Under the pieces are notes generated by a model, which was not told where the DNA came from, did no database searches, and saw nothing but the letters and a program-made list of their open reading frames with translations. Positions 41,317-50,007 of a stretch of DNA of 64,000 nucleotides are shown piece by piece. Position 1 is the stretch's first letter. The number at the start of each line of letters is the position of its first letter. This stretch comes from Actinomycetes bacterium (lineage in GTDB: Bacteria > Actinomycetota > Thermoleophilia > RBG-16-64-13). The DNA is taken from the NCBI GenBank assembly GCA_024637095.1, contig JAGXFV010000049.1, positions 109,631 to 173,630 on the forward strand, in the 5' to 3' direction. A program made the position numbers and the translations under genes.

Positions 41317-43113
41317 TCAGGCCTCGGTTCGCACGGTATCGACGATGGCGCCGAAGTTACAGAGTTGGGCGCAGACGCCGCAGCCATTGCACTGGGCTTC
41401 GTCGATGCGCACGTAGGCCGATTGACCCTCCGTTTCGTAGGTCAGGGCGATGCAGCCCGCTTTGAGACAGCGCTTGCAGGCGTCGCAGGCCTCACGGTCA
41501 ACGGTCATCGGCGCGGCGGTCACCTTGTACTCCAGCACGCAGGGCCCCTTGGTTATGATCACTCCGGGCCCGGCCGTCTCGAGTTCCCTTCGGAGCGTCG
41601 ACTCCACCTCGGCCAGGTCGTAGGCGTCGACTTCGGTCACGCGCTCGATGCCGAGCGCGCGGACCAGGCCGGGGAGGTCGACATTCGGGGTTTCGTTGCC
41701 CATCAGAGTGCTGCCTGTGCCCGGATGCTGTTGCCCCCCAGTCATGGCGGTGGTGCGGTTGTCCAGCAGGATGATGACGGCGTCGCTCCGGTTCCAGGCC
41801 ACGTTTAGGAGGGGTGTCAGACCGGAGTGGAAAAAGGTCGAGTCGCCAATTACGGCTACCACCTTCTCGCGCAGCTTCTGCCCGGGTTGTACGACCTTGG
41901 CCATACCGTGGGCCATGCCGATGCCGGCGCCCATGGCGATGCAGCTGTGCATGGCCTCAAAAGGCGGTAGCGCCCCCAGCGTGTAGCAGCCGATGTCACC
42001 GCTCACGAAGACGCGAAGCTTGCTGAGCACGGCGAAGATCCCTCGGTGAGAGCAGCCCGGGCAGAGCGCGGGAGGCCGTTGCGGCAGTCCCTCCGCCGGT
42101 GTCGGGGGAGCGGTGGCCAGCAGAGCGTCGGCTCCCGGCGCCCCGTCCTCGGAAAGCCGGCGCGCAACCAGGCCCGCGTCGAATTCGCCCACGCGAGGCA
42201 GCACATGTTCCCCGCCGTCCACCTTGACGCCGAGCAGCCGGAGCTGCTCCTCTATGAAGGGATCGAGCTCCTCGACGACGTAAAGGCGGTCGACGTGCTC
42301 GCGCAATTCTTTGGCCAGCCCGGCTCCCACGGGATAGGTCAAACCCAGCTTGAGCACGCTGGCCTCGGGAAAGGCCTCGCGAACGTACTGGTAGACCACG
42401 CCGGAGGTGACGATGCCCAGGTCGCGGCTGCGAAGCTCGAGCCGGTTGAAGCCGAGCTCGTCGGCTCGCCCGCGCAACCGCTCGACCCGCTCTTCCACGA
42501 GGGGATGGCGGATGCGGGAATAGCCGGGCAGCATGGTGTACTTGGGGGTGTTCCGCGGAATCGAGGTTAGCGGGGCACCGTACTCCGTCGGGCGCTCGCC
42601 CAGTTCCACCACGCTCTTGGAATGCGACAGCCGGGTGGTCGTGCGCAGCATGACCGGGGTGTCGTACTCCTCGCTCAGTTCAAGGGCCGATCGCACCAAA
42701 TCCTTGGCTTCCTGACTGTCGGCGGGCTCAAGCAGAGGGATCTTGGCGAAGCGGGCATAGTGACGGTTGTCCTGCTCGTTTTGGGAACTGTGCTGGCCGG
42801 GCTCGTCGGCGCTGATCAGGACCAGCCCGCCTTCTACACCGGTGTAAGCCGCGGTCATTAGCGGATCGGCAGCCACATTCACGCCCACGTGCTTCATGGC
42901 CACCAGCGTGCGGGCGCCGGCGAAAGCCGCGCCCAGTCCCACCTCGAAGGCCACCTTCTCGTTGGGCGCCCACTCGCTGTAGACGTCCTCGTATAGGGCC
43001 ATGTTCTCGAGGATTTCGGTGCTCGGGGTACCGGGATACGCGGAGGCGAGCCGCACCCCAGCTTCCCAGGCTCCTCGTGCGATGGCTTCGTTGCCTGTGA
43101 GTATCTCCCGCAT
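41317..43113 (-). CDS. iorA: Indolepyruvate:ferredoxin oxidoreductase, alpha subunit
   Basis: Large TPP-containing subunit of 598 residues. The N-terminal domain has SAYPGTPSTEILENMA; the TPP site is VAVIGDSTFFHSGLTPLLNVAWN with ILLDNRTTAMTGGQQHPGTG. The C-terminus carries two 4Fe-4S motifs (CDACKRCLKAGC and CNGCGVCAQLC). It starts the minus-strand aromatic amino-acid degradation run and has a G-rich ribosome site. It is divergent from the Nudix gene. Confidence 0.94.
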   Translation of the reverse strand: MREILTGNEAIARGAWEAGVRLASAYPGTPSTEILENMALYEDVYSEWAPNEKVAFEVGLGAAFAGARTLVAMKHVGVNVAADPLMTAAYTGVEGGLVLISADEPGQHSSQNEQDNRHYARFAKIPLLEPADSQEAKDLVRSALELSEEYDTPVMLRTTTRLSHSKSVVELGERPTEYGAPLTSIPRNTPKYTMLPGYSRIRHPLVEERVERLRGRADELGFNRLELRSRDLGIVTSGVVYQYVREAFPEASVLKLGLTYPVGAGLAKELREHVDRLYVVEELDPFIEEQLRLLGVKVDGGEHVLPRVGEFDAGLVARRLSEDGAPGADALLATAPPTPAEGLPQRPPALCPGCSHRGIFAVLSKLRVFVSGDIGCYTLGALPPFEAMHSCIAMGAGIGMAHGMAKVVQPGQKLREKVVAVIGDSTFFHSGLTPLLNVAWNRSDAVIILLDNRTTAMTGGQQHPGTGSTLMGNETPNVDLPGLVRALGIERVTEVDAYDLAEVESTLRRELETAGPGVIITKGPCVLEYKVTAAPMTVDREACDACKRCLKAGCIALTYETEGQSAYVRIDEAQCNGCGVCAQLCNFGAIVDTVRTEA

Positions 43114-43262
43114 CGGTGCAGTCCCCCCCGAAATGCTTCAGCTTTGGCTGCCGGCAACCGGAAGTTTGGACTATACAGGAGGCCCCCAGCCGCCTGCCAT
43201 TGCCTGCCGTCGCCGACGTCGCCGAGAGCCCCGGCGCGCAAGACCGCATGAGGAGCGGTACC

Positions 43263-43958
43263 ATGAGGGGCATGGAGAGGAACCCCAACAAATCGGTGCC
43301 CGCCAATACGTCCCCCTCGTCCCCCGCCAAAGCGGCATCCGCCACTACGGTCCCCGAGGAATGGCGGAGGGTGAGCTCCCGGATCGAGACCCACAACCGG
43401 GTGTTCCGGCTGCGTCACGACCTCTCGGTATCCCCGCGGACCGGGCAGGCGCACGAGTTCGTGGTGCTCGAAGCCGGTGATTGGGTTTCCGTCGTCGCCC
43501 TGACCGGGGACGACCGGCTCGTCGGCATACACCAGTACCGACACGGCTCTGGCGAGGTGACCCTCGAGATCCCAGGGGGTCTGGTGGAGCCCGGTCTATC
43601 TCCGCTGCAGGCGGCGCAAGAGGAGCTTCGCCAGGAGACAGGTTACGGCGGCGGGCGTTGGCGCAAGCTGGGGGAACTGAATGCGGCCCCCGCGCTATTC
43701 AGCAACCGCCTCCACGTCTTCCTGGCCGAAGGCGTGAAACTATTGGGCGGCCAGGAGCTGGACGAGGCCGAAGACATCATCGTCGAGCTCTTGGACCTAG
43801 ACGAGGTTCCCAGGAGGGTGCTTGCCGGCGAGATCACCCACGCTCAGGTCGTGGGTTCCCTCTATCTCTGGGAACTCGCAGGGCCTGGCGCCGTAGGCGG
43901 GACGCGGCGGAGCGGGGATGCGGAGCGCGACCAGGAAAGCGAGGGGCATTCACAGTGA
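43263..43958 (+). CDS. Nudix hydrolase, ADP-ribose pyrophosphatase type
   Basis: About 231 residues, with the start chosen at the ATG at 43263, 7 bases after AGGAG. The fold and GIHQYRHGSGEVTLEIPGG resemble ADP-ribose/GDP-sugar Nudix enzymes. The Nudix box reads GLVEPGLSPLQAAQEELRQE: compared with GX5EX7REUXEEXGU, the first Glu is Leu, the Arg is Glu and one catalytic-region Glu is Gln. Metal-binding Glu residues partly remain, so activity may be reduced or altered. It overlaps ubiX. Confidence 0.83.
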   Translation: MRGMERNPNKSVPANTSPSSPAKAASATTVPEEWRRVSSRIETHNRVFRLRHDLSVSPRTGQAHEFVVLEAGDWVSVVALTGDDRLVGIHQYRHGSGEVTLEIPGGLVEPGLSPLQAAQEELRQETGYGGGRWRKLGELNAAPALFSNRLHVFLAEGVKLLGGQELDEAEDIIVELLDLDEVPRRVLAGEITHAQVVGSLYLWELAGPGAVGGTRRSGDAERDQESEGHSQ

Positions 43959-44521
43959 ACCGGATCGGACGACTGGCGGTGGGCATTTCGGGAGCATCGG
44001 GGACGGTGTACGGGGTGCGCCTGCTCGAGGTGCTACGCGACGCCGGAATTGAGACCCACTTGATCCTCACCGCAGCTGCGGAAGAGGTCGCCCGGCGTGA
44101 ACTGGACCGGACCCCGGAGCAGATCCGGGACCTGGCAACCTATGTGCACGCCGACAACGACCTTGCGGCCCCACTCGCCTCGGGGTCGTTTCCCGTTGAC
44201 GGGATGGTCATCGTACCCTGCTCGATCAAGAGCCTCTCCGCCGTCGCCAACAGCTACTGTGACTCGCTGCTGGTGCGGGCGGCCGACGTCAATCTCAAAG
44301 AGGGCAGACCCCTGATTCTGGTTGTCCGCGAGACGCCCCTACACCTGGGGCACCTGCGCCTGATGGAGCGGGCGGCCGAGCAGGGGGCCGTCATTCTTCC
44401 GCCGATGCCCGCTTTCTACCACCGGCCCGCCTCCATCCAAGACCTGGTGGATCAGACCGTGGGCAAGATCCTGGACCGTCTCGGGACACCCCACGATCTC
44501 TACCGCCGCTGGCGTGGTTGA
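43955..44521 (+). CDS. ubiX: Flavin prenyltransferase (UbiX/Pad1 family)
   Basis: About 188 residues, starting at a GTG that overlaps the Nudix stop. Motifs: VGISGASGTVYGVRLLEVL, ASGSFPVDGMVIVPCSIKSLSAVANSYCDSLL, and LVVRETPLHLGHLRLM. It makes prenylated FMN for UbiD-type decarboxylases. No ubiD is in the window; a PPOX-like flavoprotein follows instead. Confidence 0.93.
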   Translation: MNRIGRLAVGISGASGTVYGVRLLEVLRDAGIETHLILTAAAEEVARRELDRTPEQIRDLATYVHADNDLAAPLASGSFPVDGMVIVPCSIKSLSAVANSYCDSLLVRAADVNLKEGRPLILVVRETPLHLGHLRLMERAAEQGAVILPPMPAFYHRPASIQDLVDQTVGKILDRLGTPHDLYRRWRG

Positions 44522-45215
44522 TGCGGGCCGTCCGGCCTCGAAAGCAGCTCTTGGAGTGAACACCGAGGACCGCGAAACCGCGCTGCGCCGGACGGTGCAC
44601 TCCTATCTGGCGGAACGTTACGTCGCCACCATCTCCACGGTGGCGACTCCGCGGACGCAGACCGAAGATGCCGGTGACGCGGACTGGCGGGAACTCGAGG
44701 TCATCTGGGGGCCGATCACGGCCCCTGCCCGCCCTTCCCTGGGGTCGGACGAAGGCCGGGAGGCCGCCGCGGACGCCGAGAACACCCACCCGGGGCTGTC
44801 CGAGGTCCCCGACGGCTTCCCTCACGCCGCCACGGTCTTCTACGCGCTTGATGGTGAGTTCGATCTGCTCTTTCTGAGCCGGGAGGACAGCCGGCACGCT
44901 CGGGACATCGCGCAGTCGGGACGGGTGGCCGCCACGGTGACCGACTCCGCTCAGGAGTGGCGGGACGTGCGTGGGTTGCAGCTCTGGGGCCGTGCCCGGC
45001 TCCTGCGGGGCAATCAACGGCTCTCCGCCCTGACCCGCTACGCCACCCGGCTCCCGCTGCTGAAGGAGGTGGCGCGCGACCCTCGCGCCGGGGCCGCGCT
45101 CAAGAATGTGGGTGTGTTCCAGGTGAACCCTGAGCGTATCGCCTGGACGGACAATCGCTCGGGTTTGTTCGGTAGGGAGATCATCGATCTGAGAGAGAAT
45201 CCGCGCGGGATCTGA
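44514..45215 (+). CDS. Pyridoxamine 5'-phosphate oxidase-like flavoprotein with a long insert
   Basis: Protein of 233 residues with an FMN-binding split-barrel pattern: HSYLAERYVATISTVATP, then HAATVFYALDGEFDLLFLSREDSRHARDIAQSGRVAATV and GLQLWGRARLL. Between the first two strands is an unusual insert of about 55 residues, acidic and Pro-rich. It overlaps ubiX by 8 bases. The GTG at 44556 is an alternative start without a better ribosome site. The cofactor could be FMN or F420; the substrate is unknown. Confidence 0.75.
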   Translation: MVDAGRPASKAALGVNTEDRETALRRTVHSYLAERYVATISTVATPRTQTEDAGDADWRELEVIWGPITAPARPSLGSDEGREAAADAENTHPGLSEVPDGFPHAATVFYALDGEFDLLFLSREDSRHARDIAQSGRVAATVTDSAQEWRDVRGLQLWGRARLLRGNQRLSALTRYATRLPLLKEVARDPRAGAALKNVGVFQVNPERIAWTDNRSGLFGREIIDLRENPRGI

Positions 45216-45246
45216 CCGCGCGGGACGGGATCTGACCGCGCGGGAC
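45207..45246. repeat. Perfect 20-bp tandem duplication over a stop codon
   Basis: GGGATCTGACCGCGCGGGAC occurs twice in a row. The first copy contains the stop codon of the flavoprotein gene (GGG ATC TGA), so the end of the gene is duplicated. Confidence 0.92.
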
Positions 45247-45329
45247 TTGAATTCGTCCGACGGTCCGGCCTGCTTCGGCCGTCATCTGAGGTCGGGGCCC
45301 GCGCCTCCCGCGGGGGATCTTCTTGGCCT

Positions 45330-46292
45330 TCAGGCCCGTCGCCAGAGCAGGCGTCCTCCCTCGATTACCGTTGCCAGCTTGCGCTGCTCGGCCAGATGGG
45401 AAAGATGCGCCTGCACGCAGGCCCTGGCCAGGTAGTAGTCAGGGAGACCTCGGAACTGGTAATCCCATTCTCGCGCGAGGCCGGCCAGCACGTCTTCGGT
45501 GGAAGCGCCCTCGTCCGTTCGCTCCGCCACCTGGGCCACGGCCCGGCTCAGGTTCTCGATGCCCTCTCGGTTCGTGGCCGCCAGTGAGACCACATTGTCG
45601 CTCGGTTCGCCGTGACTGGGAATCAGCAACCGGGGAGCCGCGGCAGCGATCGCTTGGATCGAGGCCAGGGCACCGCCCACGGAAGCGTGATAAATGAACC
45701 CATGCTTGGCCCATATGGCCGGCGGGAAGAGGGCATCGGCGGCGAATAGGATGTCTCCGATTCGCAGCCCGCACTGCCCGGGAGCATGTCCCCCGAGGTC
45801 AACGATTTCTGCCTCGACGGTATCTGTCGTTCCACCCTCCCGAACCTCGGCGGGAGCCGGGTTCCCCAACCTTGGGTCGTCCGGAGACAGAGTCCACGGT
45901 CCCGGCGCGAGTTCGAGGTCTACCTGCAAGGGTGGAGCCTGAAGGAACTTGGTGCGAAGCCCGGGGGGCGGCTCTGCTAGGCCGTAGAGCGCGAAAGGTT
46001 CCAGGCTGGGCTTGCGGATGAAGGCTGCCTCTTCGGCCGGAGCCGCCACAAACACGCCGACACGCTTGGCGAGTAGCGCTCCGCCGCCAAAGTGGTCGGC
46101 GTGGGAATGAGTGAGGTAGAGAACGGCGGGGCGCAGTCGTTCAGCTTCAAGTGCGCGAAGAACCTTCTTGCCCCGATCCGCGTCCAACCCCGCGTCGATC
46201 AGCAGGGCCCTATCCCGGCCGATGCGAACCACGCCGATGTTGACGGGACCCGGCAGGTAGCCCACCGTCTTGCTCATCCAGCGGATTGTCAT
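45330..46292 (-). CDS. MBL-fold metallo-hydrolase
   Basis: About 320 residues with the metallo-beta-lactamase fold: THSHADHFGGG (HxHxDH), DLGGHAPGQCG, ILFAADALFPP and LIPSHGEPSD. The C-terminal region is helical (YYLARACVQAHLSHL), a winged-helix-like tail common in this subgroup. I start at the ATG at 46292 because a TAGTAT box lies 7 bases upstream; the track start at 46316 is earlier than that box allows. The substrate is unknown (hydrolase of thioester or ester type). Confidence 0.85.
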   Translation of the reverse strand: MTIRWMSKTVGYLPGPVNIGVVRIGRDRALLIDAGLDADRGKKVLRALEAERLRPAVLYLTHSHADHFGGGALLAKRVGVFVAAPAEEAAFIRKPSLEPFALYGLAEPPPGLRTKFLQAPPLQVDLELAPGPWTLSPDDPRLGNPAPAEVREGGTTDTVEAEIVDLGGHAPGQCGLRIGDILFAADALFPPAIWAKHGFIYHASVGGALASIQAIAAAAPRLLIPSHGEPSDNVVSLAATNREGIENLSRAVAQVAERTDEGASTEDVLAGLAREWDYQFRGLPDYYLARACVQAHLSHLAEQRKLATVIEGGRLLWRRA

Positions 46293-46299
46293 CGCGCCG

Positions 46300-46305
46300 A
46301 TACTA
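46300..46305 (-). promoter_or_regulatory. TANNNT -10 box placed for leaderless transcription
   Basis: On the minus strand TAGTAT ends 7 bases before the MBL-gene ATG (46292), with no ribosome site. It helps to fix the start codon. Confidence 0.5.
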
Positions 46306-46316
46306 GCACCGCGCAA

Positions 46317-46669
46317 CGCGAGCTACTTTCCCCAGCCGCCACCTGGCATTGAGCGTCGCCGGCGTGCGCAGAACCGGTACGGGGGAAGGGCGCTCAGGTG
46401 CCGCGAGGAAGATCTGGGGGAAAAAGAATCCGGCCTCCTTCGGGGGGATGAAGAAGGCCGGCATAGGGGGGTCTTGTTCATTTGTGCCATCGTTCACAGC
46501 ACGATCTGTGAGGCATAGTACCCTGCGTTAATGGGACTGTAAAGGGTCTATTTGGAATTCATTTTTCCAAATGTGGACCGTTAGTCTGCCCATTGCGGCC
46601 GCTGGCCGGCAGTTTGCGACCGTTTTCCCAAGAATCTCGAATGGCCAGTCCATTAATCAGGGATTGCAT
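46317..46669. other. Intergenic region between MBL and HD-GYP genes
   Basis: About 350 bases without a supported gene. It contains the terminator of the HD-GYP gene (46421-46461). The rest, relatively AT-rich near 46530-46580, shows nothing I recognise. Confidence 0.5.
46421..46461 (-). terminator. Intrinsic terminator of the HEAT/HD-GYP operon
   Basis: On the minus strand CCGGCCTTCTT pairs with AAGGAGGCCGG (one mismatch) and is followed by ATTCTTTTT. It lies about 210 bases after the HD-GYP stop, in the right orientation to end that operon. Confidence 0.75.
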
Positions 46670-48157
46670 TCACCGGGCAGCCGGCAGGCGTACGGGCGAG
46701 GTGGGCAAATCGTCACCGATACCCGCGCCGATCGGCCCCAGAGCGTCGATTTCCGCGCTGCAGAGTGCGGGCAGCTGGCCGTCATTATCGGGGTTAAGTA
46801 CCGTCACCACACTCCGCGGATGATTCCCTGCGGCGTCCCTTTCCGCCAGGTCCAGGATTGTCCCCGGGTCGCCACCCCTGACCACCCTGACCTGGGGACG
46901 GCTCAAGGCCGAGCCGGGGAGCGGCGGCCGGCGCACCACGCCGACTTCTCCGGTGTTCAATCCGACAACTGTCCCGGGCGGATAGAAGCCGAGCATCTCG
47001 AGGAAGAGTTTCACCAGCACCGGCTCGAACTGGCTGCCGGAATGTTGCAGCAAGAAGCGCACGCCCTCGTGAGGAGTGCTCGTGGTTTTGCGATACTTGC
47101 GCTGGGTTGTGATCGCGTCGTAGCGGTCGGCCACGCAGATGATGCGCCCAAAGAGGGTCAGCGAATCCTTGCGCGTCAACCTTGGGTAACCGGACAGGTC
47201 CAGGTTGACGTGGTGCTCGAACCCGGCCACGATCGCGCGTATCGTCGACTGGTTGAGCTGCTCTTGCTCGAGAAGCAGGATGACGGCATGGATGGGATGC
47301 TGCTGCATCTCCGCCTGTTCGCTTGGGTCCAGTTTGGTCGGCTTGTCCAGGATCTCTCGGGGCACGAGGATCTTTCCCAGGTCGTGCAGAAAGGCCGCGA
47401 GACAAAGGTCGCCCAGGGTTCTCTTGTCAAATCCCAAGCGCTGGCCCAAGGCCACCGAGAGAATGGCGACATTGGTGGAATGGGTGAAGAGGTAATCGTC
47501 GAATTCCTTGATGGTTGTCATCGAAAGCAGGGCAGATTCGTCCTCCAACAACTGGTCCACAACCGCCTGCGTTACCCGGCGCAGGCGTCGCGTGCGGATG
47601 TGCCGGTGCTCTCGTACGGTCTCTTGGATTTCCCGGCATACGTCGAGGCAGGCGGAGTAGGTGCGTAGGGGGAGGTGGGCGGCTGGCTCTTCCGACTCCC
47701 TCTCGGGTTCGGTGAGCTCCACGTGCTTCAAGCCCAGCGCCCGCGCCCGCGCATCCAACTCCTCCAGCCCGCGCTCGCTCTTCTGGTTGAGCTCGTAGAG
47801 AAGCGAACGCACCTCTCCATCCCGTAACCCGGGATGGAAGGTGACGCCGCCCAAGCCCCAACGGTCATAGGTATCCATGAGGTAGCGCACGTTGAGATAG
47901 TCGGAGGGACCGATGCGCAGTCTCTCGTCGTTCACGAAGACGCAGCGGTTGCGCACTCCCACCCAAACCTGCTCATGGGCCCAGCGAGTGCGGGCTGCGC
48001 ACAGGAACTCGGCGATGGCTCCCTGGACCGAGGTGTTGCCGGGGTCGTGGAACCCCGTGGTCCTCAAGGCGACCGCCAGGCGGTGCACCAGGCTCCGTTC
48101 GTCTTCGCGTGCGGCGGTGTCGCAGCGAGGCAGAGGAGTGATCTGCTGCCCGCTCAT
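46670..48157 (-). CDS. HD-GYP-type phosphohydrolase domain protein
   Basis: About 495 residues. The N-terminal region (SLVHRLAVALRTTGFHDP ... NERLRIGPSDY-like ... GLGGVTFHPGLRDGEV) resembles that of the neighbouring HEAT protein. The HD-GYP domain follows: FLHDLGKILVP, QQHPIHAV, HHVNLDLSGYP and RIICVADRYDAITT. In active c-di-GMP phosphodiesterases the motif is HHExxDGxGYP; the Glu is Val here, so activity is uncertain. I use the ATG at 48157, overlapping the upstream stop, with AGGAGG 10 bases away. Confidence 0.85.
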   Translation of the reverse strand: MSGQQITPLPRCDTAAREDERSLVHRLAVALRTTGFHDPGNTSVQGAIAEFLCAARTRWAHEQVWVGVRNRCVFVNDERLRIGPSDYLNVRYLMDTYDRWGLGGVTFHPGLRDGEVRSLLYELNQKSERGLEELDARARALGLKHVELTEPERESEEPAAHLPLRTYSACLDVCREIQETVREHRHIRTRRLRRVTQAVVDQLLEDESALLSMTTIKEFDDYLFTHSTNVAILSVALGQRLGFDKRTLGDLCLAAFLHDLGKILVPREILDKPTKLDPSEQAEMQQHPIHAVILLLEQEQLNQSTIRAIVAGFEHHVNLDLSGYPRLTRKDSLTLFGRIICVADRYDAITTQRKYRKTTSTPHEGVRFLLQHSGSQFEPVLVKLFLEMLGFYPPGTVVGLNTGEVGVVRRPPLPGSALSRPQVRVVRGGDPGTILDLAERDAAGNHPRSVVTVLNPDNDGQLPALCSAEIDALGPIGAGIGDDLPTSPVRLPAAR

Positions 48158-49923
48158 TGGGATGCCGCCTCCTGCCGATTTGCTTCCCAGAGACCGCGTC
48201 TGGCCTGCCGTCTGACCGCATTGTCGGATGAGCGAAGCGCGCGGGACAGGCTCTTGCGAGCGCTGGCGGTGCCAATCTGGCCCAAGGTGCGCAAAGCGAA
48301 CAGGCGCACGTGGAGAGGCCGAGACCGGAAGAAGGATCGCCCCCGCCACAGTTCGTCCAGCAACGGTACCGCCGAATCATCGCCCAGCTGTCCCAATGTA
48401 TCGAGAAGGGCGTCGATCTCGCCCTCGGACCGAGTGCTGAAGTCCCGGGCTCGAACCTGAAGCAGAAGCCGAGAAAGGACCTCGGTCGAACGCAGCCGCC
48501 CCAACTGTCGCACGACGATTACGCGCACGGCGGGACTGGGGTCGTTTAGAAGCGCGGCGAGCAGCGGCACGGAGGAGCTCTCTCCCATGGCCCCCACCGA
48601 GCGCGCCGCTTCCTTGCGCACGCGCTCGTCGGGATGAGCCAGCGCAGGCTCCAGATGAGGCATCGCCCTCGGGTCTTTCATCCGGCCCAGCAGATAGACC
48701 AAGTTGCGCACGACGTACCAACGGGGGTCGCCGAGATGAGGCACCACCAGTTCCATGGAAACGCCGGCTCCCGCGGTCAGCACGTCCAGAAGCGCGTGGC
48801 GCGACTGCTTTACCCCGGATTCGATCAGCAACTCGATGAGAAGGTGGTGGGCCCGTTCTCTCAGTATCAGGAGGAAGGCCGTGAGCTCTTCCCTTCGCTC
48901 AGGCTCGGCAGCGTCCAGCGAATCGAGCGAGGCGCGGATCTTCTCCTTGTCGAGCATTCCCTCGAATACGCTGTCCACGAGTCCCGCACGCTCCCCGAGG
49001 GTGCGTTGCATTGCCGCGGTCTCCTCCAGCAGACGAGTCAGCCGGGCAAGATCCCCCCACTCGAGCAGTGAAGACGCCAGGTCCTCGAGACCTCTTGCTG
49101 CCACAATACTGTCTTCGTCTGAGTTCGCGTTGGCCAAGGTCTCTAGGAGAACGATGCCGAATTCCTCGAGGATGTGCTGTTCGGGTTCGAGTTCCCGTTC
49201 GAGCTGAATCAGTTCCTCTTCCGGGACCACAGTCCCGACTAGGACTTCAGGCCCGGGAGAACCCAGCTCGAGTGATTCCGTCAAATCGGCATGTGGTGCC
49301 TGCACGAGCCGCGCCCGTTTCTCGTCCTCCAATTTGCCCTGGAGCTGTGAGGCCAGCTGTCTCAGGCCGTCCGTTGAGGTCTCTCCTTCGAGCAAAGGGT
49401 CGGCGACCTGGTACTCCAGATGGGGCAGGTTCCTCTCCCAGAGAATGGTGACCAGGTCGTGGTCCGCCTTGTCCACCTCTTGGGCCTGGCCGAGGGCTTC
49501 GATCAGTTCCGCGGCCTCATCGCGGCCCAGCCCAGTACGGAAGGTCAGGGAGCGAATGCCGTCACGAAAAAGGATGAAAGGGATGCCTTCTCGCAGGTCA
49601 TCGGTGGTGAATACCGGCTCGTCTTCACAAGTCAGCGAGTTCTCGAACACCGCGAGGCGCAGCGTGCCGTCGGCAAGCGCGCGATCGAATGCACCAGCGA
49701 GCTCGTCGAGGCAGTGGCTGGCGAGAGGATGATCCGGCGGGTAAAAGCGGATCGCCCTGTAGGCCTTCTGCAACGAGGAACAAAGGTCGATCGCAGGGTT
49801 GTGGAAGCCGTGAGATGTCGAGAGTCTGACCAGCGACTTTGCCTCCCCTAGGATACTTAGGGTATTTCGGATATCTGGAAGCCGAACTTTAGGAACCCCC
49901 TCGCTCCCTTGGTTACTACACAA
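48154..49923 (-). CDS. HEAT-repeat protein
   Basis: About 589 residues from a TTG. The C-terminal half has PBS/HEAT repeats (LGDPRWYVVRNLVYLLGRMKDPRAMPHLEPAL; HPDERVRKEAARSVGAMG; DPSPAVRVIVVRQLGRL). The N-terminal half has a module shared with the HD-GYP protein. The start is unsure: the TTG at 49923 lacks a ribosome site, while a CTG at 49833 has AGGGGAGG 8 bases upstream and begins SLVRLSTSHGFHNP-like sequence. It overlaps the HD-GYP gene, so the two are probably partners. Confidence 0.8.
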   Translation of the reverse strand: MCSNQGSEGVPKVRLPDIRNTLSILGEAKSLVRLSTSHGFHNPAIDLCSSLQKAYRAIRFYPPDHPLASHCLDELAGAFDRALADGTLRLAVFENSLTCEDEPVFTTDDLREGIPFILFRDGIRSLTFRTGLGRDEAAELIEALGQAQEVDKADHDLVTILWERNLPHLEYQVADPLLEGETSTDGLRQLASQLQGKLEDEKRARLVQAPHADLTESLELGSPGPEVLVGTVVPEEELIQLERELEPEQHILEEFGIVLLETLANANSDEDSIVAARGLEDLASSLLEWGDLARLTRLLEETAAMQRTLGERAGLVDSVFEGMLDKEKIRASLDSLDAAEPERREELTAFLLILRERAHHLLIELLIESGVKQSRHALLDVLTAGAGVSMELVVPHLGDPRWYVVRNLVYLLGRMKDPRAMPHLEPALAHPDERVRKEAARSVGAMGESSSVPLLAALLNDPSPAVRVIVVRQLGRLRSTEVLSRLLLQVRARDFSTRSEGEIDALLDTLGQLGDDSAVPLLDELWRGRSFFRSRPLHVRLFALRTLGQIGTASARKSLSRALRSSDNAVRRQARRGLWEANRQEAASQ

Positions 49924-49939
49924 GGAAAAGACGTATACT
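49909..49939 (+). promoter_or_regulatory. Candidate promoter of tatA
   Basis: TTGGTT, 19 bases, TATACT, about 70 bases before tatA. The -10 overlaps GTATAC, which could also serve as a -10 on the opposite strand for the HEAT gene. Confidence 0.4.
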
Positions 49940-50007
49940 TGGTCCTCAGGTAACGACGTGCGTCCGCCTTTGCGGATAGACCGCGGACGCGAAGGGAGAG
50001 TTGCGCG

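Noticed and set aside
46571-47668. 365-codon plus-strand ORF opposite the HD-GYP gene
   Set aside because: The opposite strand has the HD and GYP motifs and overlaps correctly with its partner gene; this frame has no recognisable domain.
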